Below, one piece after another: positions 1 through 12,600 of a DNA stretch of 64,000 bases. Position 1 is the stretch's first letter. Every line of letters begins with the position of its first letter. The notes beneath the pieces are model-generated. The model was not told where the DNA came from. It saw only the letters and a program-made list of their open reading frames with translations, and ran no database searches. A program made the position numbers and the translations under genes. Source of the stretch: Sordaria brevicollis (taxonomy: Eukaryota > Ascomycota > Sordariomycetes > Sordariales > Sordariaceae); NCBI GenBank assembly GCA_033439795.1, contig JAUTDP010000011.1, positions 1,426,001 through 1,490,000 on the forward strand, written 5' to 3'.

Positions 1-804
1 AAATCCATGCTTAAGACAAAAGCAACCAGGGCGCCACGGCGCCTCTCGTTGGGATTCCATTTACAATCTCAATGCGCTAGGTTAGCACGGCCATCTTCCG
101 CGGGCGGACAATTGAAGATACCGACCGCTACCTCTATGTACCTTGGGCGTTGGCAGAAGCTGCCTGTCGAATTGAAGACCTAGAAAATGACATGGAAATG
201 ATATTCGACAATCAGGTAGGAAAGCAGTCCAGAAGACAAAGAATGGGACTCCAAGAGATTCCAAGGGATTTTCGGAGATGTCTCCTGAACATCGTGATGT
301 TAAGAGGTGGTCAAGACATCAACTGGGAATTCAACTTTGAAAAAGAGACTTGAAAGGAAAGAGGCCATCGGCAATCCCAGCAGATGGAAAGTTGTTTCCA
401 CAGATGCACCGAGATGCACCCCACACCGCTGCCAGATCCGTGACAGGCCTCATGATTGGCTCATAGCTGCCCATCCCACTGTATCACTGCATCGCCAGCT
501 GTTAATCCCCAGCTTCCCGCGTTTCCCCATCTTCCCCTGGGACACCCCCCCCCCCCCCCCCCCCAACGCCTCCTGTCTCGGTGCCCATGCTCTTACAGAC
601 ACTCTGAATCTCTGGTCAGCCTGGTTGTGTGGGACAATCTCGATGAGCTTATTTGGATTTTCCACTAGATGCTATTCTCTCGAGCTTCGATGGGTCATGT
701 GCCTGTTTTCCGGTTGTACTCGCCAGAGATTCCGTTCGGTTACAGGTAAAGGTGGCCGGCCAAGACAGCCTCACTCGTGAATACGTCCATGTCTGGTAGC
801 CATA
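1..804. other. Intergenic, no gene recognised
   Basis: No reading frame here looks like a known protein. A pure C tract of about 22 bases starts near 543. The short frames in this stretch overlap on both strands without domain-like content, so I call none of them a gene. Confidence 0.6.
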
Positions 805-1201
805 GGGCCTGTTTGGTTCAACTAGCAAAACGCGTTTTCCCATACAAATCCGACCCCTGTAAAGTAGCAAACTACATTTTGTGGTATTGCTGGGGTTTTG
901 CTGCAGGTCCTTGGGGGTCATTTGTAGGAAGAGGTATTGCGCTAATGCATAGCTTTCGGAAGGCCGATAAAGGGAATTAGTGGGCCTTTGCAGGCCTATT
1001 TTGCTACTTTCTATCTTCACGCTTTGGAGGTAGAAGATAGCTGTCAGCAGAATGACCGGCCAATCAAACCCCGGTCAAAACAACGCGCTCCCTCGCCCCC
1101 ATCTGGCTGCAATACCTCTCTAACTGCATTTTGGCCTTTGTACCCTCCTCCATGGGGGGCAAGTAATAAAATGCATTGTGCTGGTTGAACCAAACGGGCC
1201 C
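805..1201. mobile_element. MITE-like element with about 38-bp imperfect inverted ends
   Basis: The left end starts GGGCCTGTTTGGTTCAACTA and the reverse complement of the right end starts GGGCCCGTTTGGTTCAACCA. The match continues for about 38 bp with a few mismatches. ATA lies immediately outside both ends (802-804 and 1202-1204), a candidate 3-bp target duplication. A second, internal inverted pair AAAGTAGCAA / TTGCTACTTT lies at 861-870 and 1001-1010. At 397 bp with no transposase it is a non-autonomous element. A 3-bp target site and GGG-type ends would suit the PIF/Harbinger superfamily, but ATA is not the typical TWA site, so the class is an inference. Confidence 0.75.
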
Positions 1202-1204
1202 ATA

Positions 1205-1565
1205 CAGCTGCTGGTGACGGAGGTTTGGCCCGGAGATGCTCTTACTATCCAAGACTCCGGAAGGATGGTATGCCACGCCAGAAACGTACATCTCAATCCC
1301 GCTATACCCAGTCGGTGAAGGCTACAACGTGGAGGGCAGAGATAGTACCCCCTTTCTGACCGCCCGCGGTCCGACCAACAACAACTAGATTACTACCCAC
1401 AAAACATTTTAAGGTGTCCAGGTTTACCGCCATCCAGAACACATCCACATCATCACACTGTCTCTTGTAGCAAGGGATGCCGAATACTCGACGGTTATGT
1501 GGCAAGGAGAGGCAAAAGGAAGACATGCTTGTTTCTAGGTCAAGGTACGATACAGTCCTGTTACT
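1205..1565. other. Intergenic, probable 3' flank of the SDR gene
   Basis: I see no gene or repeat. It lies downstream of the SDR stop codon and probably carries its 3' UTR. Confidence 0.5.
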
Positions 1566-2649
1566 CTAAGCAATCTTGCCGGGCACATAAGGATGGCCGG
1601 AACTTAGACCGCCATCTACCGCCCATGCCTGGGCGTTCACATAGCTACTCTCGTCACTTCCCAGGAACAAAGCCACACGCGCAATCTCATCAGCATGTCC
1701 ACCTCTCCTGAGAGGGTTGAGTTGTCCAATCTTGCGTTCGGTACCTCGAGCTCGTGCCGTCTCAAATACGGGTGCTGTCATGCCAGTCTCGATCAGGCCG
1801 GGGCAGAGAGCGTTGACCCGGATGTTGGTCCCGACCAACTGGTAAGCAATAGTCTGTGCCATGCTGACGACGGCGGCCTTGGAGGCCGAGTATGGCGTCC
1901 CTCCGGCGTTGGATCGCAGGCCGGCTACCGACGCTGTCATGATGATGCTCCCAGATGATTTTGGCTTCTCCGCCGATGTCTTTTGCATAGCCGGTGCCGC
2001 ATATTTGGCGGCAAGGAAGGGACTGTGATGGCGATCATGGTTAGCACTGCTGGTCAAGAGCTTGTCGTACGGGAAAGGAGAAGCCGGGAAGAAAAGGAGA
2101 CATCCTACCCGAGCGCGTTAACCCTCATTGTGTCCATGAAATCATCGGCATCAATCTCGGAGAACTTGGTATGGGGGCCAGTGATTCCGGCATTGGCAAA
2201 GAAGACATCGAGACGTCCGTAGCGGTCCAGAGCATCCTTAACAACTTCACTGATGGCCTTCTCATCGGCGGCATCAAACTGCCGCGTGTGGACATTTACG
2301 CCGCGATAAAGCGATTCGATCTCACACTTATGCGCTTCGAGATTGGAATCATCGTAGTCGCAAATGTAGACTGCCTTTGCGCCATTCTGAGCGAACTGGT
2401 GAGCGGATGCTCGGCCGATACCGAGAATGGAGTTTGCGCCTTCAGAAACGTTAGCTTCGTTCAACCTACGATTCAAGGATGCGGTCCCCTCAGAGCCACG
2501 ATACCATACTTACCGGTAATAATAACCACTTTTCCCGTCACTCTAGGTCCATTTGAGTCGCCAGCCACTTTGACAACAGGCGGGATGGTGTTATTGGAGG
2601 CAAGGTGGTTTCCAATTGCCTGGACACGTTGCTTGGCGGACTCGGACAT
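1566..2649 (-). CDS. Short-chain dehydrogenase/reductase (classical SDR), 3 exons, 307 aa
   Basis: Exons on the minus strand are 2649-2514, 2439-2109 and 2022-1566; they join in frame to 307 codons plus stop. Intron 1 starts GTAAGT and has GCTAAC just before its AAG end; intron 2 starts GTAGGA and ends CAG. Family motifs are in order: the cofactor loop [10 protein letters not shown] (residues 45-54), an acidic Asp73 after strand 2 (suggesting NAD(H) over NADP(H)), NAG at 128-130, the catalytic Ser187, and YSASK with Tyr200 and Lys204. The start at 2649 gives MSESAKQR and leaves about 35 residues before the Rossmann fold, with no signal peptide or membrane segment, so it is probably cytosolic. 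It should oxidise or reduce an alcohol/ketone pair; the substrate cannot be read from sequence. No cluster neighbour suggests a pathway. Confidence 0.9.
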
Positions 2650-5600
2650 GGTGAGTTTTCTTCCAACTTTTTGGTCACAGTTGCGGTTATTTTCTCGTCT
2701 TTGCGATCTGCCAAAATCAATCTTCTCAATACGTGATAACAAAGCGTATAAGAGGTCGAAGAAAGAGTCAAGTTCGGACACATAAGTTCTGTGTATCACT
2801 GATGAACATTGCCGGCCAGCGCGGGGAAACCAAGCACTAACAAAATCCGGGGGCGGGCCGAGGTTCAAACTTTCCCGCCGCCAGTTTTGTATTGGCTCGA
2901 TTGTCCAAGAACAATCCAAGAACGGATGACACTTTCCGCTCGCTCATGTCTGTTTCTCTTTTCGCAATGGCACTCTACCATAGAACTCCAAGCTCACGAC
3001 ATCCCAGCTCCAAGTTCCGATTCGGCGGAGGTTTTACGAGGCTATGTACTTCACCATTTCATACATCAATCAGCCTTTCGTCGGACTTGTCGTGGCATGA
3101 GCGACGGAGTACCGATTCTCCTTCTGCTGCCTTCCTTTCGCCGTATAACGACATGATACGTCCTCTGGCAATCTCTCTCTTGCGCAGCGAGGTCTGGGAA
3201 AGACTTGGAATGACACATCAAGATTTCCTCAATAACCTGAAAGAATCCACGAAGCTGAACAACAAACTCCTTTGCAACCCCGACGCCGAGTCCGGCTGAG
3301 CATCATGGTCGCACGCTACATCGACCACCCGAGCATGGCATATCCTCTCTCGCCTGACTGGCTGCTCTTTTTCGAGCCGAGCATTCGGTGAAATCGAAAG
3401 GGGCACAGATACGAATTCTATTCCGAGGCGATTTCATTCTGTCCCGTCATTCAAAGGTGGCCTTCAGAACATACCTATCTGTCAGGCGCCATTACTGAGC
3501 TTCATACTGGGATCAGACATATGGGGCCAGAGAGAAGGCATGGCTGAGATCAAATATCAACTTTGACTCTCAGGACTGGTCCCTTACAACACCTTGGCAT
3601 CGGACACGCCCTTGGTTTATACTGGGATTTCATCATCGTGATCGAGATATGGGTTCACCTTACTCGTGTCGGGCTTTACTGCTCCGAATCGAAATTCAAA
3701 CGGCTATCCTACCAGCAGAATGGGCACAGATAATCAGGGATTGGCGGGCAAAGGTTCTTCCAGTTGGAGGCTCATCACGACTTTGCGAAACTACCAACTC
3801 TCCTCCAAATGGTATCATTGCCGGATAGTGGCATTCTTCCATCTCCGGCCGTTGAGTACTCCCGCCGAACCTAGCGCTCGGGTCTTCGAGAACGCCCTAT
3901 TTCGGATCTCTATATGAGATAATCTCCAGGCAGCTTCTTTGACAACAGCCAATGGCTGAGACAGACGCCCTTGTCGCGCCCAAGTACGACTTCCCGCCAT
4001 GTTCTTGCCCGCTCATTTGGAATCGGCGTCTCTCGCAAGGGGGTTAATCGCCGGCGATACTGGGTAATTGCGGTGCAAACTTGGAAGGAAACCAGCATAC
4101 CCAAAGACAATCGTGAGACCATCCGTTCATCCACGTGCCAGATGTATCAGAGCTTCAGAGGCAAACATCAGATCTTGAGGCAAGCCAAGCGCAGCTGGAA
4201 AGGGGATGCCACAAAAAAGCAAACACCCAAAAGGTCTCAGAGTGCGTCGTCCCAAGCCCTGGCTGGATTACACGCAACTACACAACACAAAGGTGTGACG
4301 ACATAACAATCTCACAGGTCTCCCTCACAAAAGTCTCACTACAGCTGTATAGGACTTATATCCTATCACCTCACTGCGGATTCCATTGGGTATCCAGAAG
4401 CGAGGGCCCCGGTCCGTCCCTTCCCTTTCGCAACCTGGCCCTATGCGTAATCTCGGGGAAGTCGGACCATACGACACGTCTGTAACAGCTATTCCCAGCA
4501 CGCAGAGGAGCTCGTTTCATCAAGTACTGGCTTTCTGAGGCTGTTGTGCTGTGTATACCTTCCTACAACGGCTACTTATCCCGAGCTTTGATCAACGAGT
4601 CAGCGTCTGGAGCTAGCATTCCAGTCGCGGGGGGTCCCATCGTGTTACAGTTATACTATTCTCAGTTGTTTTCCTCTTCTAAAAGGTCAGCGTTGCTGGA
4701 CGAAGTGACCAGCCCATGAGAAGAGGATGTCATGTTCCGCTGGTGCTGTGGCTGTGATCAATGCGAGGCAGCTTTTCGACCCAGCTTGCGTCGTACGGTG
4801 TCCGGTCAAGCGGTTTATATCTTTGCTTGCTTGGCTAGGCCTTGGTAAACTTGGACTTAACCAGAGATACCCTCACTATCCTTTGTCTTCGCTGGGAAAC
4901 AAAGGTGATGGGGTACCCAGCGTCCTTGCCCCCCCAAGGCAACCCTTTGCTCGTACTCCTATGCGTACTACAAGGCCTGTGCAACCGTGAATGAGGACTC
5001 GACAAGGGAAATCTTTCTCTTTGCGAAGGTCTTGCGGATGCCTGCAGGCTCCAAGCTTCCAGTGGCAAGACAACCTAACCCCTTCCCGGTCCTCATACGA
5101 GACTATTCTCGTCGAGCCACGGAGACGCGCAGTAACCGTGTAACACAGAATCCTCCTTTTCCAGGAGATGTGGATCTCGTTCTCACCCGGCTGATGCTTC
5201 GTTCGGCTCCAGCACCAATCCTCCCTCTACCTGCCCTTTTGTTTCTCACTCTCACTCCCTCTTTTGTCTCCAACTGTACATGTCTGGCGACCCCTCCCGT
5301 GGTGACTCGAACGATGTTGTGTTCCCGTTCCTCAACATCATAGGCCTCTCCTACCTCTTTTAGGACGCATGGCCCTGGCTAAGAACTTTGTCTGGGTCGA
5401 GTATATAGTATTGCCTTGAGCTTCATACCCGTTCTCACGGGTCTCTCAAAGACCTTACGCTCCCTCCTTGAAGCTTTTGGTCGAAGAAGCATCATTCTCG
5501 ATATCACCCTCACTTGACTATATTTAGTTACTCTCTTCATCACTTTTCTCAACCCTCTTGCCGGCAAATCCGTACCGATCAAGTACTTCTAACTTGATCT

Positions 5601-5743
5601 AGACCTCGGCCTAGCCTTCCACGACACACTCAGCATCTCGGAGTCCGACTATGCAGTTATAGTGAAGTAACCAAGTACTATGCATATGACTGGACCATCA
5701 ACCTCTAGCTCGGCTTCGCACACATTGTGAGCAGATCAACTAG
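2650..5743. other. 3.1-kb intergenic stretch, no gene recognised
   Basis: This is the upstream side of both the SDR gene and the membrane-protein gene. No frame carries a recognisable domain. On the plus strand from 3305, about 210 codons interrupted by four stops read somewhat like protein and could be a decayed gene, but I cannot name it and the evidence is weak. Base composition is normal, unlike the RIP blocks. Confidence 0.4.
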
Positions 5744-7869
5744 ATGACCTTGGAGGTAGCTGCAAAAGGTATGGAGGGCTCGAGGGTCGATGACGAATGC
5801 GGGTGCTATGTGGAAGCGATCGAAATTCGAGGCGAATCGCCAACCGAAGAAGCGAAACAGTGTTTGCAGTCCTGCAGGGACCAGTTTCTGGAGACGGTGT
5901 CGATCGACCACGAGACACCCGAGGGCTGGAAATACGTCTGCAAGGATCTGACGAGCGCGACGCCCAGCTCTCGATTCTGGTCGCTATATTGGTGCGACAC
6001 AACGTTCTGTGGAGTCTGGATAAACCAGACAGGAGGACTGCAACAAGACCGTGAGTGGTAGCCCAGAGAAGTAAGCGTCAGTGTCTCGGGGGCTAAGTAG
6101 GACAACCAGCAAACGTCGACCTGATCATCAATAGCTGCCAGGAGTGAGTGAGCTTTTCCGGTTCTGGTCGTTTTATAATCGAGAGTACTTGCAACGCTAA
6201 CAAATGAGTTGGCAGCATCGGATTTCACTCGGTATTAGACCCGGGGCCACCACCCTTGGACTTTGTTTGCCAGACCGGTCAAGGAGCAGATGGGTCTTGT
6301 TCACAGACGGGCGTTAAGATTAACCCGGTGTCGACACCGTCTCCTCCGGTAATTCAGCAACCGATATCCATCCCCTCAACCTTTGGAAGCGCAACAACGA
6401 TTTCAAGCGTAGAGGTAGCTGCGCCTCTCTCTTTAACAATATCGCCCGCGGCAACACCCACAACGACTGAGGATGTCACTCTTATTACGGACCCATCAGG
6501 ACCCCCAACAACAACATCAGCAACGCCAGCCCAGCCCACGGTTGCCGAGTCGGTTGATGTAAACAATGGGACTGCACCATCCAAAGGGGCGGGGCTTTCC
6601 ATGGGGGTCAAGGCCGCAATCTCGGTATGTTCGGTTACCGGGTTCATCGTCATGGTTGCTTTGGCGTTTTTATGTCTACAAAGACGGAAGAAGCACCGGT
6701 CTGGTCTGGATGACGTTCGAGGACGGTCTCGCTCGAGGTTAGATAACGGGCTTGTTCCCAAGGGTTCGCCAGCACCGCTAATTTCGTCCAGCCATGATTC
6801 CAGGCCGCTTATACCTCCTCTCCGCCTCCGGGACCGCAAGCTGCTCCCTTCGATCCTACGGTCGGGCTACAACCAGTCACCCTCTCCGCCCCTGACACCG
6901 CTCACTCCGGCACACAGCCATGGCGCAGGCGGTGGTGGTGGCCACTCCAGCGTCATGTTTCCGTCGTCACCGATAACATCGCCCACGACAAACAAGCTCG
7001 TACCGCGACACGAGCGTACTCCGAGGGTCCACGGCACCAGTGGCAGTCTTCCTAGTCTACCGCCACCGGCGCTGTTTGGGATGCATAGTTCTGGCGCGCC
7101 GGGAAGCCGTGGAAGTCTGAGCAGCTTCGGAGCAGGCTCAACAACTGGGCCGTCATCTCTACGCAATGAAGCGTTTTCGGTTTCTGGAACTACTTCTCCG
7201 CCGCCGACTTCGCCAACTCGCCCTCCACGACCACACGAAGGACCGCTAGAGATACCGGACCTGGTCAAGCCAGCACCGTTCCCATTTGGGTCACGGATAA
7301 ATCGATCGGGTCCAGCAGCGCCACCGCACCCTGTTTCGCCGCTTTCACATACCTCATCCGCGGCTATGGCCGGCAGCAGTGTGAGTCCAATATGGAACCA
7401 AGGGCGAGCCATCTCGTCGTCGAGGGATGAACGAGACTCTGGTGACCATCATCATGCTATTGGGGAGTACCCGGGCCAAGACCGCGGTAGCTGGGGAAGC
7501 TGGAGCGACAATGGCTACGGATATAGCTACGGCAGCGGCAACGGGATCGGGAATGATGGGAACGGAAGCGGAAACGGGAGCGGGAGGAAAGTGACCAGCG
7601 CGATTATTAATAACTCGGGTAATGCGGCCGGATCGCTATCACCAGTCAGGGGCACCAGATCTACCTCGACAGGCGGTATGAGCCCGCCGCCTAGATTGCC
7701 ACTGAGGCTAATGGCCATGTCTACCATGTCCTCTACTGTGGTTAGTAATGAAGCTAGAGGCGGTGGTAGCTTTGGGCAGATCGGGTTTGCGGTAACGGGA
7801 GGGCTGGGAAGATCAAGCAACTCTGCGGCCGTGTCGACGTTGCACGAGGAAGACGGGGGATTGTTCTGA
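5744..7869 (+). CDS. Single-pass membrane protein with Cys-rich N-terminus and Ser/Pro/Gly-rich tail, 3 exons, 664 aa
   Basis: Exons 5744-6050, 6110-6143 and 6216-7869 join in frame to 664 codons plus stop. Introns of 59 and 72 nt have GTGAGT donors and CAG acceptors, the second with GCTAAC. The first about 140 residues hold roughly ten Cys, including the WCDTTFCG stretch, and probably form a disulphide-bonded domain. A Thr/Ser/Pro-rich stalk follows, then one hydrophobic helix at about residues 245-268 and the basic stop-transfer RRKKHR. The remaining about 390 residues are low-complexity Ser/Pro/Gly, probably a disordered cytoplasmic tail. The layout resembles fungal cell-surface sensors, but I do not recognise a named family. 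No signal peptide precedes the Cys-rich part: the ATG has an in-frame stop (TAG) directly upstream. Either an upstream exon is missing from the model or the helix acts as the membrane signal. Confidence 0.82.
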
Positions 7870-9682
7870 TTCTGAAGGCGGACAGTGCTCTATCCGGCTT
7901 GGAATGGGTGGTAGTACGGAACCGGCACGACCTTGCACAACGAGACAGGATACAGGATTATAGGTGCGTAAAAGAAGCAGAGAAGAGGCGTACAGAACCA
8001 GGACACGGGCAGACTTGGATGTTGAGCCGAGCGCTTGGGGCACGGGTTTTCCGCACAGCCAAAGCAGAGCACAGTACAAAAGAGGATACCCATCTTTGCT
8101 ATATCAAGTTTCACCCTTGGCTTCCCGTTTTCTTCTTGTGGTTGGATGCAAGAAGAGCAAAGTTTCGATATCCAGAAAAGCACCAGCAACATGGATGAAG
8201 ACAACCAATATGGCCGGCGGGGCTGGCCTATATGGAGTGAAAGCATTCGGTACAAGTGAAAATGATAAAATTGTATGAATGACAGAGGACGACGATGAAC
8301 AAACGGATGTATGGTGGGATACTACGTATATCTATGATGCCTATGTGTAAAGGACGGGAATGAATATCATTGATGGTGTGGTTTGTGGACGAAAAAGAAC
8401 TTGAAACGGTGCTAATGCAGGCAATCAAGGCACCAAAGAGAACAAGCATTGCGGGTTGCCGGGAACGAAAACAGAGAAAGAGACCCAAGCATCAAGGAAC
8501 AGGAAAGAGATCGGACGCTGCCTGTTGATCTCTTTCTCTCTTTTTTTTTTTTTTTTTTTCTTTTTTTTTTTCCCGTTGTCGAAATTGTTCCGTTAATTAC
8601 TTTTCACGGTGCAGTGACGCTCAAATCAAGGGACACGTTAACAAGAGCCGTCGTGGATGCAAAATGCGAAAGTGATATCATCTCGCTGGACGAATCTCGA
8701 TATCTTGAAAAGGCCGTACAGTAATTTACCACTGTCGTTTCTCCCTACCAATCCTACCTTTCTGAATTCTGCTTAAATTCTCCCTGGCCATCCGGTGCTG
8801 GAAAACACGTGTGCCCACGAAAGCAAGCACATCTAGTGACAAATCATAATTACAAAATGCGCCAAAACTAACTGTCACGTACTGTGCAAAGTCTTGCGGT
8901 TGGGCACAATTCGAACAATTGGACTGCATTGAATTGGGTGAATTGAAAGTGAAGGGAGGGAAAGTGCTTGTGACGGGTCGCTCAAAATGGGACAGTAAAA
9001 GTAGGGAATCAGTACTTTGCAACAGCAGATCAAGGGTGATATGAACAGAGTAGTTCCAACTCAGACAAGGTATCTCGACTTCTGGAAACCGTGAGCGGGG
9101 TATCCCATGTGCCCCGGTATTTTACATCCCAATACGATAATACATGGTGGGTATGGACGTGTTGAAAGTTGAAATTCCTCTCACTCAGCCCTGGCTAGAT
9201 TCTTTGCTACACTAGTGTACATGACGGCCACTCGCGGCCCTCGCTCTGCCAGACACTTCAACCCAGCCAGGCAGACCCCTCGCGAGCTGTTGTCAACTTT
9301 TCTTCTTGCCGCCGTCTCCAGCTTTCGTTCTTCCGTCGTCGCTTGCTTTCTTTCCTGACCTCCAATTCTATATTTCTGACTGGCTCAGCTGATTTGTTTG
9401 GATATCCCGACTGGATATGTTTGCAGGTGCAGCTCCACATACGCCTACACCTACAGCTACAGCTACAGATACAGGTGCAGCTACAGGAGGACCTTGACAA
9501 CATCATCCAACACAGCGAGGCACCGACAGAAACGTCCTCCAGCCGAAACCACTTACCTAGGGTATTCAGTATTCACAGCATCTTCCAGGTCTACGCAACA
9601 GACAACAACTCTACCACTGGACCTGAGCTAGGCCATGACATGAGGTGCACTGCTCTGGTCCTGGTCCGACTCACTGGAAGAC
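7870..9682. other. Intergenic: 3' flank and TBC-gene upstream region
   Basis: No gene recognised. It contains a T-rich run (about 8540-8573) and a pyrimidine-rich stretch before the TBC start, both common in fungal flanks and 5' leaders. Most of it is probably the 3' UTR of the membrane protein and the promoter and leader of the RabGAP. Confidence 0.5.
9436..9490 (+). repeat. Short hexanucleotide repeat, CTACAG-like
   Basis: Imperfect tandem units of CTACAG/CTACAC run for about 50 bp, some 200 bp upstream of the TBC start codon. They are probably in the 5' leader, with no evident function. Confidence 0.7.
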
Positions 9683-12600
9683 ATGGAGGACTCTACGCCG
9701 ACCACCACCACCACTCCAGCTACGGCCATCGCTTCTTCCGCTGCTGCCGCCGCCGCCGCCGCCGCCGTGGCTACTCTTGAGCGCTCCGTGTCGCAACAGT
9801 CCGTTCTCTCAGCCACCAGGAGCCATCGTTCCCGCACTTCCAGCAGTGCCCGCGCCCGCAAGAGGCTGACATCATACCCGTCGAGTTCCGCGTCTTCCAT
9901 CGCCCCGTCCGACAAGTCCCTTACCTCGTTCCCCTCCTTCTCGCCCGAGTCGCCCCGCCAGGAGCTGTCCTACTTCGAGCTCAACCAAACCTCTCTCTCG
10001 CCCTCCATATCGCCTTCTCGAAAGCCACGAAAGTCATCCGATCCCGTCTCCGTTGCCGACTCCGCAAGCAATGATAGCGACCCGCACCAGACTCCCGAAG
10101 CTCCACAGCCTCAGAGGATACGGCCTGCCTCTATCGTCGAAAGCTTGATCACGGCGGAGCCCGAGCCAGACACTCGGGACGCCCTCTTCCAAGATGTCCC
10201 GGTTACTGCCAACAAGATCCCCGGCTCTCTACATCATGCCGATGACGCCCATATCGAGCGCCTGATTGCTCGCCATGGTGCCGTCAACCTTGTACGACAG
10301 ATATCCCAGGATCTGGCAGAGCGCGATGCTCAGATCGCCACTTTGCGCCGACGCGCCGACGACAGAGAACGGGCCCTGCGAAAGATCATCCTGGAATGCG
10401 GTCTGTCCACCCTGGATCTGGAAACTCGCCTGCGCGCAATCGAGCAGGATGCCAAACAGACAAACCTGGCCAGGAGAGGTACCGTCCATGGCGGATTATC
10501 CGACCTCATGAACGAAGCCATGGCCCACGAGCTTAGAGCCATCGGTGCGAGCACAGGTTTGAATGACGCAACCATACGCGCTACCGCCATGTCGGTGCCT
10601 CCTGCAGTTGAGAATACTGGAACCACAAAGGGTACAACCAAGGGCTGGAAGGACTTCTTGTGGGGTACTGGTACAACAGGAAAAAATTCAGGTCGGCCGA
10701 GCAGCGTGACCAGTGCTGGCACTGGTACTGGCCCGAGTTCTACGGATGCCTCCAAGACGGTCATCCGAGGCGGTGGTTTGGGGTCAGAGCAGCGCCGTCC
10801 GACACTGGCTGACGACATGTTCAACCCGCCCGAAACAGACTCGACAGATTCTGTACGAAGCTCTAGTAGAGCATCCAGCATCAACTCGGCGAATGAGTCG
10901 CGCAAATCTTCTCTGGCCAGTCTTGCTCTACGGCTGGTTGCAGGCGGTGCAACCACGGGACGTAACGGTGACATACGCGGCCGTGCCAACACTGCGCGCC
11001 TACCCGGGGGCTCCATGAGAGCGCCGTCCACATCAAGCCGCGCCGCAAGCTCCGTCTCGAACCGTACAGTCTCAGCTACCCAAACGGGCCCAAAATCACT
11101 GATGGCAATGCGCCGCACTACCGGCCCCACCAAACCCATCGACGTGCCCCAGCGATACCAGCAACAGGACCGGTGGGATACCATGGGGTCCAGCCCCTCC
11201 AGAGACATGATGACGCGCCAACAGAGTTATGGCCCGGTCGAGATGGACACCATTCTGCCGCCCGAGGTTCAACCACCGACACTGACGCATATATACAACA
11301 ACCACTCTGGCTCCGAATTCCTCACTGACCGCTTTGGCTTTATCTACGACCAGCGGAGAAAGAAGCGACAAAGAGAGGCCGCCAGGATGGCGCGTCATGC
11401 AAAGAAGCCCAGCCGTGCCGAGATGTTGAGCACTGGGCGAGACAGATTATCACCGGTCATGTTGGAAGAAAGCTCTGGTGGCAGAGGAGACACCGCAAAT
11501 GAGGCCGGGCCAGGCTCCCCTTCGGCTGAGGATCAACGGGATGATTACAAGCCAAAAAAGTGGCAGGATTACCTCAGAATTGCAACATTCCCGACCGAGT
11601 TGCTCTCCCACACACCGTTAATTACCGTGCCAGGCTTTGAGGTGATGGAGGGTGGTGAGGTACCCGAAGCACCCAAGTCGCCTGGTTTGATAACGTCAGA
11701 GGAGCGTGGGTTTGTTCCATCCGCTACTCCTGCCATCACCGCTATCGCATTGCCGGAAAATGAAGATCAACCCTCCCCAGAGGAAAGGGAGCAACAATCA
11801 TCTTCGGCGACCATGCCGAAGGAAGATGCGGAACCTGTGAGGTTGCTGTTACAGAATCTGAATCAGCTGCACGATACACTCCAGAGAGAAAAGACCGTGC
11901 GGTGGAACGATTTTCTCCGTAAGGTACGGGCGGAAAGGAAAAGGGACGGAGAGGCTGCCGCTGCTGCCGCCGCTGCCGCCGCCGAGGCTCGATTTCAAAG
12001 GGCCGAGGCAGTGATGCCCGAAACGAGATTGGGTGACGGTGAGCTGATAGGCGTGGCAAGTCTGGGTATCCAAGGCAAGGTCGGACGAGCCAAGGCCAAT
12101 GAGTTTAGGCAGCTCATACTTGGCGGTATTCCTGTTGCCTACCGGTCCAAGATCTGGTCCGAATGTTGCGGTGCCAAAGCTTTGCGCATCCCAGGCTATT
12201 ACGATGGCCTTGTCAGCCAGCCAGAGGACCAGGACGACCCGCAGGTCGTGGCCCAGATTAAGGCCGATATTACTCGCACGTTGACAGACAATATCTTCTT
12301 CCGCAAGGGTCCAGGGGTAGGAAAGCTCAATGAGGTGCTGCTTGCCTACGCCCGTCGTAATCCAGATGTGGGTTACTGCCAGGGCATGAACCTCGTCGTC
12401 GCGAATCTTCTTCTTATCACCCCCTGCGCCGAGGACGCATTCTGGATCCTGGTGTCCATTGTCGAGAATATCCTCCCGCCCAACTACTTTGACCACAGTC
12501 TTCTGGCATCCCGGGCTGACCAGCAGGTCCTGCGACAATATGTGTCTGAGGTTCTCCCCAAGCTCAGCGCTCACTTCGAGGAGCTTGGCATCACCCTCGA

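Noticed and set aside
6867..7412. 181-codon minus-strand frame in the membrane-protein gene
   Set aside because: Antisense to the Ser/Pro/Gly-rich tail; Gly/Pro-rich low complexity is the expected shadow.
10330..11208. 292-codon open frame on the minus strand inside the TBC gene
   Set aside because: It lies antisense to a gene with clear TBC motifs in a GC-biased coding region where the opposite strand often stays open; no domain is visible.
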